A stretch of 64,000 bases of DNA, taken from assembly GCF_002087295.1 (NCBI RefSeq), contig NZ_MWVI01000076.1, positions 41,236-105,235 on the forward strand, read 5' to 3'. The stretch comes from Vreelandella lionensis. Its GTDB lineage: Bacteria > Pseudomonadota > Gammaproteobacteria > Pseudomonadales > Halomonadaceae. A program made the position numbers and the translations under genes. The notes beneath the pieces were generated by a model. The model worked only from the letters and a program-made list of their open reading frames with translations. It was not told the origin of the DNA and searched no databases. Of this stretch, positions 41,639 through 50,205 are shown in pieces (position 1 is the first letter of the stretch; each line of letters begins with the position of its first letter).

Positions 41639-41950
41639 CCGTCTGATGCTCACGAGATAGTCACACATAACGATGCTCTGGTTAAAAAGCTAAAGGCTGT
41701 AAAGCTGGCAAAATCCTGGGGGCCTGCAGCGGTAGGAGGGATTATCGCCGCAATTCCTCTGGTGGTTACATCTGGCCCAGTTGGCGCGGGAGCAGTCGCA
41801 GCATTTGCACCGTCGGCTGGTGTAGCAACATCAACAATCGTGGCTTTGATAGTGGCGGGTGGGGGATCGATTGCTATTAGCCTGTTCTCCGACTGGGAGT
41901 ATGTCGAAATCGGAATCGACGGAATAAAAATGAAGCGTAAGAAAACATAA
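41639..41950 (+). pseudogene. Small hydrophobic protein, start unclear, possibly broken
   Basis: An open stretch without stop runs from 41639 to the TAA at 41948-41950. It reads DALVKKLKAVKLAKSWGPA then a long hydrophobic part with AAVGGIIAAIPLVVTSGPVG and TIVALIVAGGGSIAISLF, two possible membrane helices, then a basic tail KMKRKKT. There is no ATG in frame; a GTG lies at 41762. Upstream, another frame reads SSISELKAAMTV up to this point, so a one-base break near 41643 is likely. It may encode a small membrane protein accompanying the two preceding genes. Confidence 0.35.
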
Positions 41951-42035
41951 CAACCGCAGGCATGGCGACGTCTTTTACGCTGCGGTTTCGCATCCATTTC
42001 AAAGCCGCGCATGCTGCGGTCGTCATGTGTTAAGG
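41945..42035. repeat. attC-like element 1 (long imperfect hairpin)
   Basis: It starts ACATAAC (overlapping the previous stop codon) and ends GTTAAGG. Between them CATAACAACCGCAG pairs with CTGCGGTCGTCATG with two mismatches, and a bulged G extends the stem by CATG. A stem with extrahelical bases and a size of 91 bp are both within the range of attC sites. The next gene starts 12 bases later, as in a cassette. Confidence 0.35.
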
Positions 42036-42046
42036 ATACATAGAGA

Positions 42047-43078
42047 ATGAGAGAGTTTTTTGAGTTTGAAGCTTTGGTAAAAGATATTTTCCGTCATCAG
42101 GGATTTAAAATTGATGATGAGAATAGGATGTACCGAACTGATAGAGGTATGGAGGAATTAGATTTCTCAGCAATCCTTCAAAACAAAAGGTATGTGGTAG
42201 AAGTTAAGTTTTATCGTCAAAGCTCTCAAAACACATCTCTTCTCAAAAAATCAACCAAACAACTTCTCAGGTTAATGGATATAATTGATATACCTAATGG
42301 AATATTGGTTGTCTCTAGCAATGTTAGACCTGAGTATATTGAAGAGTTAGAGAAGTTGGGGATTGTAGTTATCTCCAGATCTGATTTGTTTAATATGGCG
42401 TTAGGGTCAATAGAACTATCTGAAAAGCTATCATCCTTACTTGAAGATGATGGCGAGTCTTCTTCGAAAGAAAATAAGCTGAACAAAATTAAGTCCTCAG
42501 AACCGATTGATAGGCCAAAATCAGAGGGGTTTATTGGTTTTGTTTCGAGTAAGCTATGTTTATGCACAGAATTAAAAAGTATACCCGGTGGCAAGAAAGG
42601 GTGGTCAGATTATGAGAAGAAATGCACCGAAATATTAAAATACCTATTCGATTTGGATCTAACCGGCTGGCAAAATCAGCAACGCACTGATGATGGGATT
42701 AATAGATTTGACCTTGTTACTAGAATAAGAACAGTTTCAGATTTTTGGATGTTTATATGCAATGAGTTGGACAGTAGATACGTGGTGTTTGAGTTCAAGA
42801 ATTATAAGCTCAAGATAAGCCAGGGACAGGTATTAACTACTGAAAAATATCTACATAAAAGGGCCCTTCGATCAGTAGCTTTTATAATTTCAAGAAAAGG
42901 GATTAGCGATAATGCATTGAAGTTTTCTCAAGGCGCTATGAGAGAGCATGGTAAATTAATAATTAATCTGACAGATGAAGATCTATGTAATATGCTCGAC
43001 ATGAAAGAGAAGGGAGATGATCCCAATGACTATATGTTTGAAAAGGTCGACTCATTTTTAATGTCATTACCCCGATGA
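42047..43078 (+). CDS. Protein with two PD-(D/E)XK nuclease-like cores (Mrr-like)
   Basis: The intact 343-residue frame is AT-rich. The first half resembles Mrr-type restriction endonucleases: FEFEALVKDIFRHQGFKID, then DFSAILQNKRYVVEVKFYRQ, giving the Asp and Glu-x-Lys pair, then IDIPNGILVVSSNVRPEYIE and LGIVVISRSDLF. After a Ser/Glu/Lys-rich linker (about 130-170) the second half repeats the logic: YEKKCTEILKYLFDLDLTGW, NRFDLVTRIR, RYVVFEFKNYKLKIS (Asp, Glu-x-Lys), SVAFIISRKGIS. A nuclease role against foreign DNA or RNA is inferred; target unknown. It is flanked by attC-like hairpins. Confidence 0.75.
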   Translation: MREFFEFEALVKDIFRHQGFKIDDENRMYRTDRGMEELDFSAILQNKRYVVEVKFYRQSSQNTSLLKKSTKQLLRLMDIIDIPNGILVVSSNVRPEYIEELEKLGIVVISRSDLFNMALGSIELSEKLSSLLEDDGESSSKENKLNKIKSSEPIDRPKSEGFIGFVSSKLCLCTELKSIPGGKKGWSDYEKKCTEILKYLFDLDLTGWQNQQRTDDGINRFDLVTRIRTVSDFWMFICNELDSRYVVFEFKNYKLKISQGQVLTTEKYLHKRALRSVAFIISRKGISDNALKFSQGAMREHGKLIINLTDEDLCNMLDMKEKGDDPNDYMFEKVDSFLMSLPR

Positions 43079-43085
43079 ACATCGT

Positions 43086-43146
43086 ACATAACAAACCAAG
43101 ACTGTCGGACGTTTCGAGCCGCATCTTGGGGCATTATGGGTTAAGT
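43086..43146. repeat. attC-like element 2
   Basis: ACATAAC (43086-43092) begins and GTTAAGT (43140-43146, full match to GTTRRRY) ends a 61-bp segment just after the nuclease stop. CCAAGA and TCTTGG form an inner stem, and CATAA/TTATG an outer one. The inner spacing is not fully canonical. Confidence 0.35.
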
Positions 43147-43322
43147 GCTAAACGTTATAATCGTAAGCTGCATCCGCCAAGCTTGCAGTATGCACATAAT
43201 CTTCAATTGCATTAATGTACGCCGGATGTTCATTGTAAAAGCACTACTGTTTAAGTTTAAATAACTTACAATCCGGTGCCTTAGTCCTAAAGCGAGTGAA
43301 TAAGCGAGATCATGATCAATCT

Positions 43323-44284
43323 ATGAACTTATTGTTTCTTGGAACCTCCGCCGGAGTACCAACAAAAAGCAGAAATGTCTCCGGCGTCGCTTTACGCGAG
43401 AGCAAGGGAAAGGGCTGGTACCTAATCGATTGCGGTGAGGGCACCCAGCATCAGGTTTTGCATACGAAACTGTCGTTCCATTCACTGAAAGCCATCTTGA
43501 TTACCCACGTGCACGGCGACCACTGTTATGGGCTGCCGGGCATACTGGCGAGTGCGGGAATGGGCGGCCGGAAAACGCCGCTGACCATTGTGGCCCCTGC
43601 CGGTATCCAAACTTGGTTGGAAGCGACGTGTGAGGTGACGCAGCTCAGCTTGCCTTTCGCGCTGGAATTCATCTGCTCGGACGAACTGCCCAGCGTTGAG
43701 TTTGAGAACATGGCGGTGGAGACGTTTGCGCTTTCCCATCGCGTGCCGTGCTATGCCTATGCGTTCACCGAGCGCAATGTGGATGCTGCTCTGGATGTGG
43801 ACAAATGGATCAGCAAGGCATTCCCAGAGGGCCGTTGTGGGGGCAGCTGAAGCAGGGTAGGGATGTGGCGTTTGAAGGCAAGCCGCTGCGCAGCCGGGAT
43901 TATCTGCTATTCAAACACGCCCCTAGAAAAGTGGTGATTGCCGGCGACAACGACCAGCCTGAGCTGTTGGCGCAGGCGTGCGCCGGGGCGCAGGTGTTGG
44001 TGCACGAAGCCACCTACACCGAAGAGATGGCAGAGAAGGCCGGTGAGGTAGGGCATAGCTACGGCAAGCAGGTGGCGGCGTTTGCCGAGCGGGTCACGCT
44101 GCCCAATCTAGTGCTAACCCACTTCAGCCCTCGTTATCCGCTTATCTCCCATACTTCTCCCTCCATTGAGGATATCCGTAAAGAGGCGCAAAGCGTCTAT
44201 TCAGGCGCGCTCTACTTGGCGCGGGATTTTAGCGAATACAGCTTGGATAAGCCGGGCCAGTTGACTGAACTGTCGTACGAATAG
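43323..44284 (+). CDS. RNase Z-like metallo-beta-lactamase protein (frameshifted)
   Basis: The protein starts LLFLGTSAGVPTKSRNVSG and has the zinc motif ITHVHGDHCYGLPG, then ALSHRVPCYAYAF, the later ligand in VVIAGDNDQPELL and HSYGKQVAAFAE with THFSPRY. This is the RNase Z/ElaC layout (tRNA 3'-end processing or phosphodiesterase). The frame breaks near 43832, where one C of GGGCCCG seems lost; the second half continues PLWGQLKQGRDVAFEGK. The ATG at 43323 is used; a GTG at 43296 adds nine unconserved residues. Restored length about 321. GC content is back to core level here. Confidence 0.88.
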
Positions 44285-44325
44285 CCGATGTCACCGTGCC
44301 ACTTCTTGATAGCCCAACGGGTAGA

Positions 44326-44742
44326 TCAGTCGCGGCAATAGCCTTCACCTGTTTTAACTATTAGGCAGTCTTCCTTTTCCAATAGCCATGTCATACCGGT
44401 GGCGTCGCCATCGCCAGCTCGGAGCAAGTGTTGGCCGTCCTCGCGGTTGAAGCGGATGCCCTCGACGGTTGCTTGGCCTTCGAAGGTGCCGCGTTGATCA
44501 GCATCCAGGCCATACTGCATTTCAAGTAGATAGTGGCCGGGGCCTGCAGGTTCGTTTTTGCTGATGTCCAGAAATAATCCTTCTACGCCTGTCCATCGGC
44601 CAATCCATTGGTCGGCTAGCTGATGGTGGGGCTGGAGTTGCTCGGTTGCCGTATCCGGAGCAGGCGCGCTAGATGAAGCGGTGTTGCTGCTGCACCCGCT
44701 TATTAGCAACACGGTGATGAGTGCTATCGCTGCTTTATCCAT
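44326..44742 (-). CDS. Small lipoprotein of unknown function
   Basis: The ATG at 44742 gives 138 residues beginning MDKAAIALITVLLISGCSSN, a lipoprotein signal with the lipobox ISGC. The mature part (WIGRWTGVEGLFLDISK, GHYLLEMQYGLDADQRGTF, DCLIVKTGEGYCRD) looks like a small beta-rich periplasmic domain with two cysteines near the end. The longer upstream open frame overlaps the divergent dsbA-like gene and is not used. I do not recognise the family. It is divergent from the FrnE-type gene with about 100 bases between. Confidence 0.7.
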   Translation of the reverse strand: MDKAAIALITVLLISGCSSNTASSSAPAPDTATEQLQPHHQLADQWIGRWTGVEGLFLDISKNEPAGPGHYLLEMQYGLDADQRGTFEGQATVEGIRFNREDGQHLLRAGDGDATGMTWLLEKEDCLIVKTGEGYCRD

Positions 44743-44840
44743 GGCGATCTCCTTATCAGTACTGCCGTTACTCACTATATACACGTACCATGCTTTTTTA
44801 GTTTGATCGAATTTTGGTATATGTCGAAGAGGTAAGCGAA

Positions 44841-45494
44841 ATGCAAAAGGTAAGAATCGACCTAGTATCTGATGTGGCCTGCCCGTGGTGCGCCATCGGC
44901 TACCGGCGCTTGGAGCAAGCGTTAGAGACACTCAAGGGCGAGATCGACGTTGAGTTGGTCTGGCAGCCTTTTGAGCTAAACCGCGATATGCCGCCTGAAG
45001 GCGAGCCGATTCTGGAGCACTTGCGCCGCAAGTACGGCAAAGACGCGGCCACCATGGAGCAGTCCCAGCGCGAGATTATGGCCGCCGCTGAAGAGCTTGG
45101 GCTGAATTTCCGTGGCGCGCTGGAGCGCCGGGCGAACAATACCTTCGCTGCCCACCGCGTGCTGGCGTGGGCTGGAACCCAACATCAAGAGACGGCGCTT
45201 CAGTTGGCCTTGTTCGAGGCCTATTTTGGGGAAGGGAAAAACCCCGCCGACCCAGCGGTGCTGCGTGAGAAGGCCATTGAGGTTGGGCTGGACGGCGACA
45301 CCGCCGAGGCCATCGCCCGCTCCGATCAGTACACGGAGGAAGTACGTGAAGCCGAGCAGCGCTTTATGGATGCGGGAGTAAACGCCGTTCCGGCATTTAT
45401 TCTGGATGGTCGCTACCTGATTTCCGGTGCTCAGCCCGCCGACGTGCTGGTGGATGCGCTGCGTCAGGTGGCCGAAGAGAACGCTAATAGCTAA
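44841..45494 (+). CDS. FrnE-type DsbA-family oxidoreductase
   Basis: This 217-residue thioredoxin-fold protein has CPWC (DVACPWCAIGYRRLEQAL) and the DsbA-like helical insert. No signal peptide is seen, so it should be cytoplasmic, as in the FrnE/2-hydroxychromene-2-carboxylate isomerase-related group. The cis-Pro block is AGVNAVPAFILDGRYLISGAQ. The ATG at 44841 follows GAGGTAAG; the upstream in-frame GTG/TTG extension is not used. Disulfide oxidoreductase or isomerase activity is inferred from the motif only. Confidence 0.9.
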   Translation: MQKVRIDLVSDVACPWCAIGYRRLEQALETLKGEIDVELVWQPFELNRDMPPEGEPILEHLRRKYGKDAATMEQSQREIMAAAEELGLNFRGALERRANNTFAAHRVLAWAGTQHQETALQLALFEAYFGEGKNPADPAVLREKAIEVGLDGDTAEAIARSDQYTEEVREAEQRFMDAGVNAVPAFILDGRYLISGAQPADVLVDALRQVAEENANS

Positions 45495-45574
45495 TGTGTG
45501 AGAAGCCCTGCCTGAAGGTGGGGTAGCACTCTCAGCATATCCTTTTCCAAGCACCAACTTGTGAACGCGACTCT

Positions 45575-46262
45575 ATGAAAACCATCGGCTTAATCGGCGG
45601 TATGGGCTGGGAATCCACGCAGACCTACTATCGCCTCATCAACCAGCATGTGCGTACGGCGTTGGGCGGGCTGCATTCGGCCAAGGTGGTGCTGTACCGC
45701 GTCGATTTTGCCGAGATAGAGACGCTGCAGCACCAGGGCAACTGGCAGGCCACCGCTGAGATACTGGCAGCAGCGGGCAAAGCGGTCGAGGCGGCAGGGG
45801 CCGATTTTCTGGTGCTGTGTACCAACACCATGCACAAGGTGGCCGAGCCGCTGGAAGCGGCGGTCTCCATTCCGCTGCTTCATATCGCCGATGCCTCGGC
45901 CCAGGTGCTGCAACAGCAGGGCATTACCTGCGTGAGTTTGCTAGGTACGCGGTTTACCATGGAGCAGGCGGTTTTATATCGAGCGCCTTCAGAGCCATGG
46001 CATCGAGGTGGTGGTGCCCACTGAGCCACAGCGCGAGCGCGTGCACTCGGTGATTTACCAAGAGCTGTGCTTGGGCGTGGTAAAAGCAGATGCCAAAGCT
46101 GACTACCTAAATATCGTTGCTTCGCTGGCTGAGCGCGGCGCGCAGGGCGTGATTTTAGGCTGTACTGAGATTGGCCTGTTGATTCAGCAAGCGGATACGA
46201 GCGTGCCGCTGTTCGATACCACTGAGATCCACGCGGAGCAGGCGGTTCAGCGGGCGTTGTGA
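45575..46262 (+). CDS. Aspartate/glutamate racemase family protein (frameshifted)
   Basis: This cofactor-independent amino acid racemase starts MKTIGLIGGMGWESTQTYY. The two catalytic cysteines are in VLCTNTMHK (about residue 83) and VILGCTEIGLLI. The frame breaks near 45975, after LGTRFTMEQA; the second half resumes as GIEVVVPTEPQRERVH and ends at TGA 46260-46262. The restored length is about 229 residues, normal for the family. Likely makes D-aspartate or a related D-amino acid. Confidence 0.92.
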
Positions 46263-46297
46263 CGTGGTTAGTCAGACTAGTCCGTAACGCGATTGCC

Positions 46298-46327
46298 AAG
46301 CGCTGGCTCCCAAAGCAGCCAGCGCTT
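46298..46327. terminator. Terminator between converging racemase and MetX-like genes
   Basis: AAGCGCTGGCT and AGCCAGCGCTT form a perfect 11-bp stem around an 8-base loop. Flanking T-tracts are weak, but the position between converging stops fits. Confidence 0.75.
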
Positions 46328-46333
46328 TCTCCC

Positions 46334-47531
46334 TTACTGTAAAAATTCCCGCAACGTTTCGCTGGCTTGCTCGATGGAAACGACGCCATCCAGGTGGCCT
46401 CGGTTGCCTTCCAGCGTTTCCAAGGTTACCTCGGTGCCGTCTGCTTCAATCAGCTCGGCGGTGCGGCGCACGCCTTCGGGGGCGAAGACCAGGTCGTTCT
46501 CGCTATACAGCATCAGCGTGGGGGCTTCGATGGCGGCTAGGCCTGCTTCTAAGGAGTCGCCGTGGCCTGCCATAAAGGCTTGATTGGCGCGCACTAGGTA
46601 GAGCAGGTGGTTGGCATCGGAGAGCTTCGCCCGTGCGCCGGCGATGTCATCCAGGGTTTGCTCGATGGCGTAGCGGGCGTTGATATCCTGGGCGGGGTCG
46701 CGGGTTTCATCGGCCCAGTCGCGGTTGAAGGCTTCGTTGGCCCACTGCCAGTGGTTGGCATTGAGCGTGACCAGTTTCAGCGCCTCTTTTAGCCCCTCGG
46801 TGGGCGGCTCTCCGTCGTAGTAGTCGCCTTCGTTCCAGTTAGCATCCAGGCGAATCGGCGCTGCCCAGGCGCTGAGCGTGGCGAGCAGCCATGGGTCGGC
46901 CACACCGCCACCAATCACGGGAATCAACCGCTCAACGCGTTCAGGGTAAGCGCTGGCCCACTCAATGGCTTGCAGGGCTCCCATGGAAGCGCCCATCACC
47001 GCATGCAGCGATTCAATGCCCTGGCTCTCCAGCAGAGCACGCTGCACCTCGACAAAATCACGGATGGTCACGACGGGGAAATCCATGCCCCAGGGCTCGC
47101 CGGTATCGGGGTTGATGGTAGCGGGGCCGGTAGTAGTGACGTTAGGGTCATTCGCCCCTAGGTTGACCAGCGTATCGGAGGAGATGATGTAGTACTCATC
47201 CGTATCCAGCGGCTTGCCGGGGCCAATAATGGCATCCCAATAGCCAGTGGGCTCACCATCGGCGTTGTAGCGGCCTGGCCGCATGGCTAGTGCCGGAGAA
47301 GAAGTGGGTAATCAAAATAGCGTTATCGCGGGCTTCGTTAAGCTCGCCGTAGGCTTCCCAGCCTACCGTCACGTTAGGGATTGTCTCGCCGCCCTGAGTG
47401 GTAAAACTCTCCATCTCGAACGTCTGCTTCTCGACCACGCCATCCCAAGCCCATAAGGGCGTGGCCAACAGCAGGCCAAGGCTGGTGAACGAGGCGACCG
47501 TCACTAGCGCGAATGGTTGCTTGCGTCGCAT
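46334..47531 (-). CDS. Exported MetX-like alpha/beta hydrolase (frameshifted)
   Basis: The body resembles homoserine O-acetyltransferase-like alpha/beta hydrolases: VTVGWEAYGELNEARDNAIL, the oxyanion/GSTxP-like region, the nucleophile in AVMGASMGALQAIEWA, the acid in YSENDLVFAPEGVRR and the His in EGNRGHLDGV. Unlike cytosolic MetX it has a clear signal peptide (RKQPFALVTVASFTSLGLLL, cleavage after ATPLWA). The frame breaks near 47285, where FSGTSHAA should continue GRYNADGEPTGYWD. Restored length about 399. An exported acyl-transferase or esterase is inferred; methionine synthesis is unlikely. Confidence 0.85.
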
Positions 47532-47620
47532 GCGCTTTCCTTTTTTGAGGGGTTATTGTGATTGTTTTTAGGGCTGTTGATGGCAGCCACTCCCTCAGCA
47601 TAGACAGCGTTAGAGGATTT

Positions 47621-47651
47621 TGAACGGATTTAGCCCATTGGCCTGCTGCAT
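47621..47651. repeat. Displaced copy of the ubiH-like 3' end (direct repeat, left)
   Basis: This 31-bp segment matches 50217-50247 at 29 of 31 positions in the same orientation. Read on the minus strand it still encodes MQQANGLNPF, then a stop a few codons later. The similarity stops sharply beyond it. It looks like the old gene end left behind by an insertion at the 3' end of the ubiH-like gene. Confidence 0.8.
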
Positions 47652-47695
47652 TAGTAGGTAGCAACGGTTAGCATTTCAATTCTTAAGAAGAACTA

Positions 47696-48940
47696 GTGGG
47701 TAATAATGCTTACCGCCGGAGACACTGTCATATGCAGCTTTGCGCCGCCCTGATGAAGCAGCTATTTGCTCGAGCCAAGCGTCAAAATAATAAGAGTGCT
47801 TCCCTACAAACTAAACACGGCGGTGAGAGTTCTGGCTGGTGGTCATTAGATCTTTCTGGGCAACTTGGGTATCCGCTAGTGCTTGAGATTCAAGGCTGGT
47901 ATGGCAGCCAGCCCTTTTCTTGGAGAAGCGTTAGCGACGGCGCTGTTGTTGCGGAAAGCCGCTTTCTCCAGTCGCCTGGTCTTCCTTTGGATATTTTATG
48001 CACTCAGAATAATACCCTTGAGCAGGGGGCCCCTTCCGAGCTTGTAGCGTTGGGCGATCACGCCCCTTTTATGCGTTATGCTGTCTACCAAGCCTGTGCC
48101 TGCTTACCTTCTGCCAAACAATTAGCCGAAGACTCCCCGTTGCTGCTGGTTCTCACGCTTGATTGGGCACAGAGGTTAAATATTGAACAAGCTGAATTGG
48201 CAGTTTGGCTGTCCGACAAGCGTGCTAGGCTGTTGGAAATAATTGGCTTACCGGGTTCTGCTTCTCTTGCTAGGCTGTTACGCCGTATTCCATTAACGTC
48301 AATCGCAAGCTGGCAGTTGGACGCTTTGCGGAAATGCTTGCAACAGCCCGACGCCCTGGGGCTACTGCGGCATCTCACCCATCCTAACCTTAACCATGTG
48401 TGGTTCCTGAACCGCTTCCCCGCTTCTTGGCCAAAGCTGCTGGAGATGATTGAGCAGAATGCATCGTTGCATACAATCGTCTGGCTACAGCGCATGGTGG
48501 AAGACATCCAACGCCTCGCGCCTAACGGCACCCAGCTCTACCGTGTAAGCGATATCCAGGCGTTGCAGCAACTGCATGATGCTTTAGTGGAGCGTTTTAA
48601 TGCCTTAAGCCGAGGGAAGCGTGCTGCTGTGCTGACTCTGAAGTATGGGGATTACCCTGAAGCGCCCATACCCAGCCATACCGATATCGTTGCGCTGGAG
48701 AGTTGGGATGCCCTGCTGGCTGAAGGCACCCAAATGCATCACTGTATAGGCAGTTATGCGGCACAAATCGCTGCCCGCCAAGTATTCGTTTACCACATGC
48801 AATCGCCTGAGGTACTAACCATTGCGCTTGCCCCGCAAGGCGGTAAATGGGGGCTGCAAGAAGCACGTGGTTATTGCAATGCGCTGCCTAGCGAAGCGTC
48901 ATTAGAGGCAATACAGCGATGGTTGTCAGCTGGCTCTTAG
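47696..48940 (+). CDS. PcfJ-domain-like protein
   Basis: The intact 414-residue frame is lower in GC than the flanks. The C-terminal 130 residues carry the pattern of PcfJ-like proteins: WDALLAEGTQMHHCIGSYA, RQVFVYHMQSPEVLTIAL, WGLQEARGYCNALPSEASL. PcfJ is known mainly from conjugative plasmids and mobile elements; biochemical function is unknown. The N-terminal 250 residues are helical and not recognised. The start is uncertain: GTG at 47696, or ATG at 47732 (MQLCAALMKQLF). Its TAG overlaps the stop of the opposing nuclease gene. Confidence 0.72.
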   Translation: MGNNAYRRRHCHMQLCAALMKQLFARAKRQNNKSASLQTKHGGESSGWWSLDLSGQLGYPLVLEIQGWYGSQPFSWRSVSDGAVVAESRFLQSPGLPLDILCTQNNTLEQGAPSELVALGDHAPFMRYAVYQACACLPSAKQLAEDSPLLLVLTLDWAQRLNIEQAELAVWLSDKRARLLEIIGLPGSASLARLLRRIPLTSIASWQLDALRKCLQQPDALGLLRHLTHPNLNHVWFLNRFPASWPKLLEMIEQNASLHTIVWLQRMVEDIQRLAPNGTQLYRVSDIQALQQLHDALVERFNALSRGKRAAVLTLKYGDYPEAPIPSHTDIVALESWDALLAEGTQMHHCIGSYAAQIAARQVFVYHMQSPEVLTIALAPQGGKWGLQEARGYCNALPSEASLEAIQRWLSAGS

Positions 48941-50196
48941 GCTTGCTCTGCGGGAAGCGTTGCTGTCTGAAAAGCGTGTTCATCCACCCATGCCGCCAAA
49001 TCACCCAGTGCCTTCATAGCACCTGCCTTGGTGTATTCATAGGGCCAGGCACTTAACACTAACCAGCGGCCCTTGGCTTCGTACCAAGTATCATGACCAT
49101 TGCCATCTTTGTATCCACCATCTCTGTACCAAGTGCAGTCCGGTTGTTTGGTGATAGGCGTTACTCTCAGAAATGACTGTTCAATTTCTTGCAGCCAAGG
49201 GCCACTGCTTTTCTGATTTTCCAGATATGCTCGAATCTCGAAACCGATACTTTCATCGCCTTCCGATTCCGATGAAGGGTAATAAACAAGGCATATTTGA
49301 GAGGCACCAGCCTTACTCCAAGCGCTTGGAAAAAAACGCCATACTCTCGTCTGCTCATTCCAAATATCCGGTTTATTCTTGGTGTTGATATCGGTGACCG
49401 CTATCTGTAACGCAGCAGCGATGTGGCTTTTTCCTTCCGCATCAACTCTTGGTCGAGTTGTTCCAGGCGCTGAGATGCTTCGTATAAGTCATGAAAATGC
49501 TTTAACGAAAACTCTAGTTCCTTTTTCGTCATGGTCTTCTCTTCCGTGGGCTGGGCAATAGAGGTGATGTGCTGCAGCAATTCCTGATAAAAGATTTGCC
49601 ATTTCGTCTGATCAGAGGGCGCTACATCTTGCCCATACAGCGCATAAGCCGAAGCTAATAGTTCTGAGTAGGATAGCGTCGGCCAGCCTGCCTCTTTAGC
49701 GGGAACCCAAACGCTTTCCTTGGAGTCATCCGGGCATAAAACGCATCGGTAAGCTTTAACCGCATAGCTGTTCAGCAAGCTGTCGTAGGCATCAAACGGG
49801 TTATGCTCTGCTGAAGCCCATACTTTATGCTCGATACCCACGACGAAGTCGTTTCCCGACACCACTAGATCCAAGCGCTTCGTCGATGCGCTTTCGGCGC
49901 TCCAACTCCCTGCTTCTCGCTCAGTGGTAACTGCTTCCCAGTCGACTTGCTGTAGGTGTTCGTCATCGAAGTGGCCTTTACGCACGAGTGCGTGTAGCAA
50001 CGCCTTGGCTAACCAGCGGGGCGCACCGGGGTAGCCGCCCATGAAGAAAGGCCATTAAGTCTGATAAACGGTTTTCATGCTGACCAGGGCCTGCAACGGA
50101 GAACAAATTGGGGGTAGGGGGTTCCGGCTTGGGCAGTAGTGCCAACTTCTCGAAAAACCGCTCCAACGCTGCCAAATTAGCTGATTCTGAAGACAT
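48937..50196 (-). CDS. PD-(D/E)XK nuclease superfamily protein (two frameshifts)
   Basis: N-terminal HENRLSDLMAFF, then RLDLVVSGNDFVVGIEHKVW, give the Glu, Asp and Glu-x-Lys pattern of the PDDEXK_4/20-like group. The middle part (KKELEFSLKHFHDLYEASQR) is a helical linker; the C-terminal part (LVYYPSSESEGDESIGFEIR, TWYEAKGRWLVLSAWPYEY) is a separate domain. The frame breaks near 50035 and near 49430 (one A lost in an A run). The repaired protein is about 419 residues, ending at TAA 48939-48937. The ATG at 50196 is 9 bases after the ubiH-like stop with AGGGG before it, so it is probably read from the ubiH transcript. Confidence 0.8.
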
Positions 50197-50205
50197 CAAG
50201 TACCC

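Noticed and set aside
41665..41671. A fourth ACATAAC motif
   Set aside because: It lies inside the hydrophobic ORF region, has no long hairpin, and shows that the motif can occur by chance in this AT-rich stretch; it weakens but does not remove the cassette idea.
43221..43280. Imperfect inverted repeat before the RNase Z-like gene (ATTGTAA and TTACAAT, 28 bases apart)
   Set aside because: Arms are short, spacing is long and there is a bulge; not enough for a terminator, riboswitch or attachment site.
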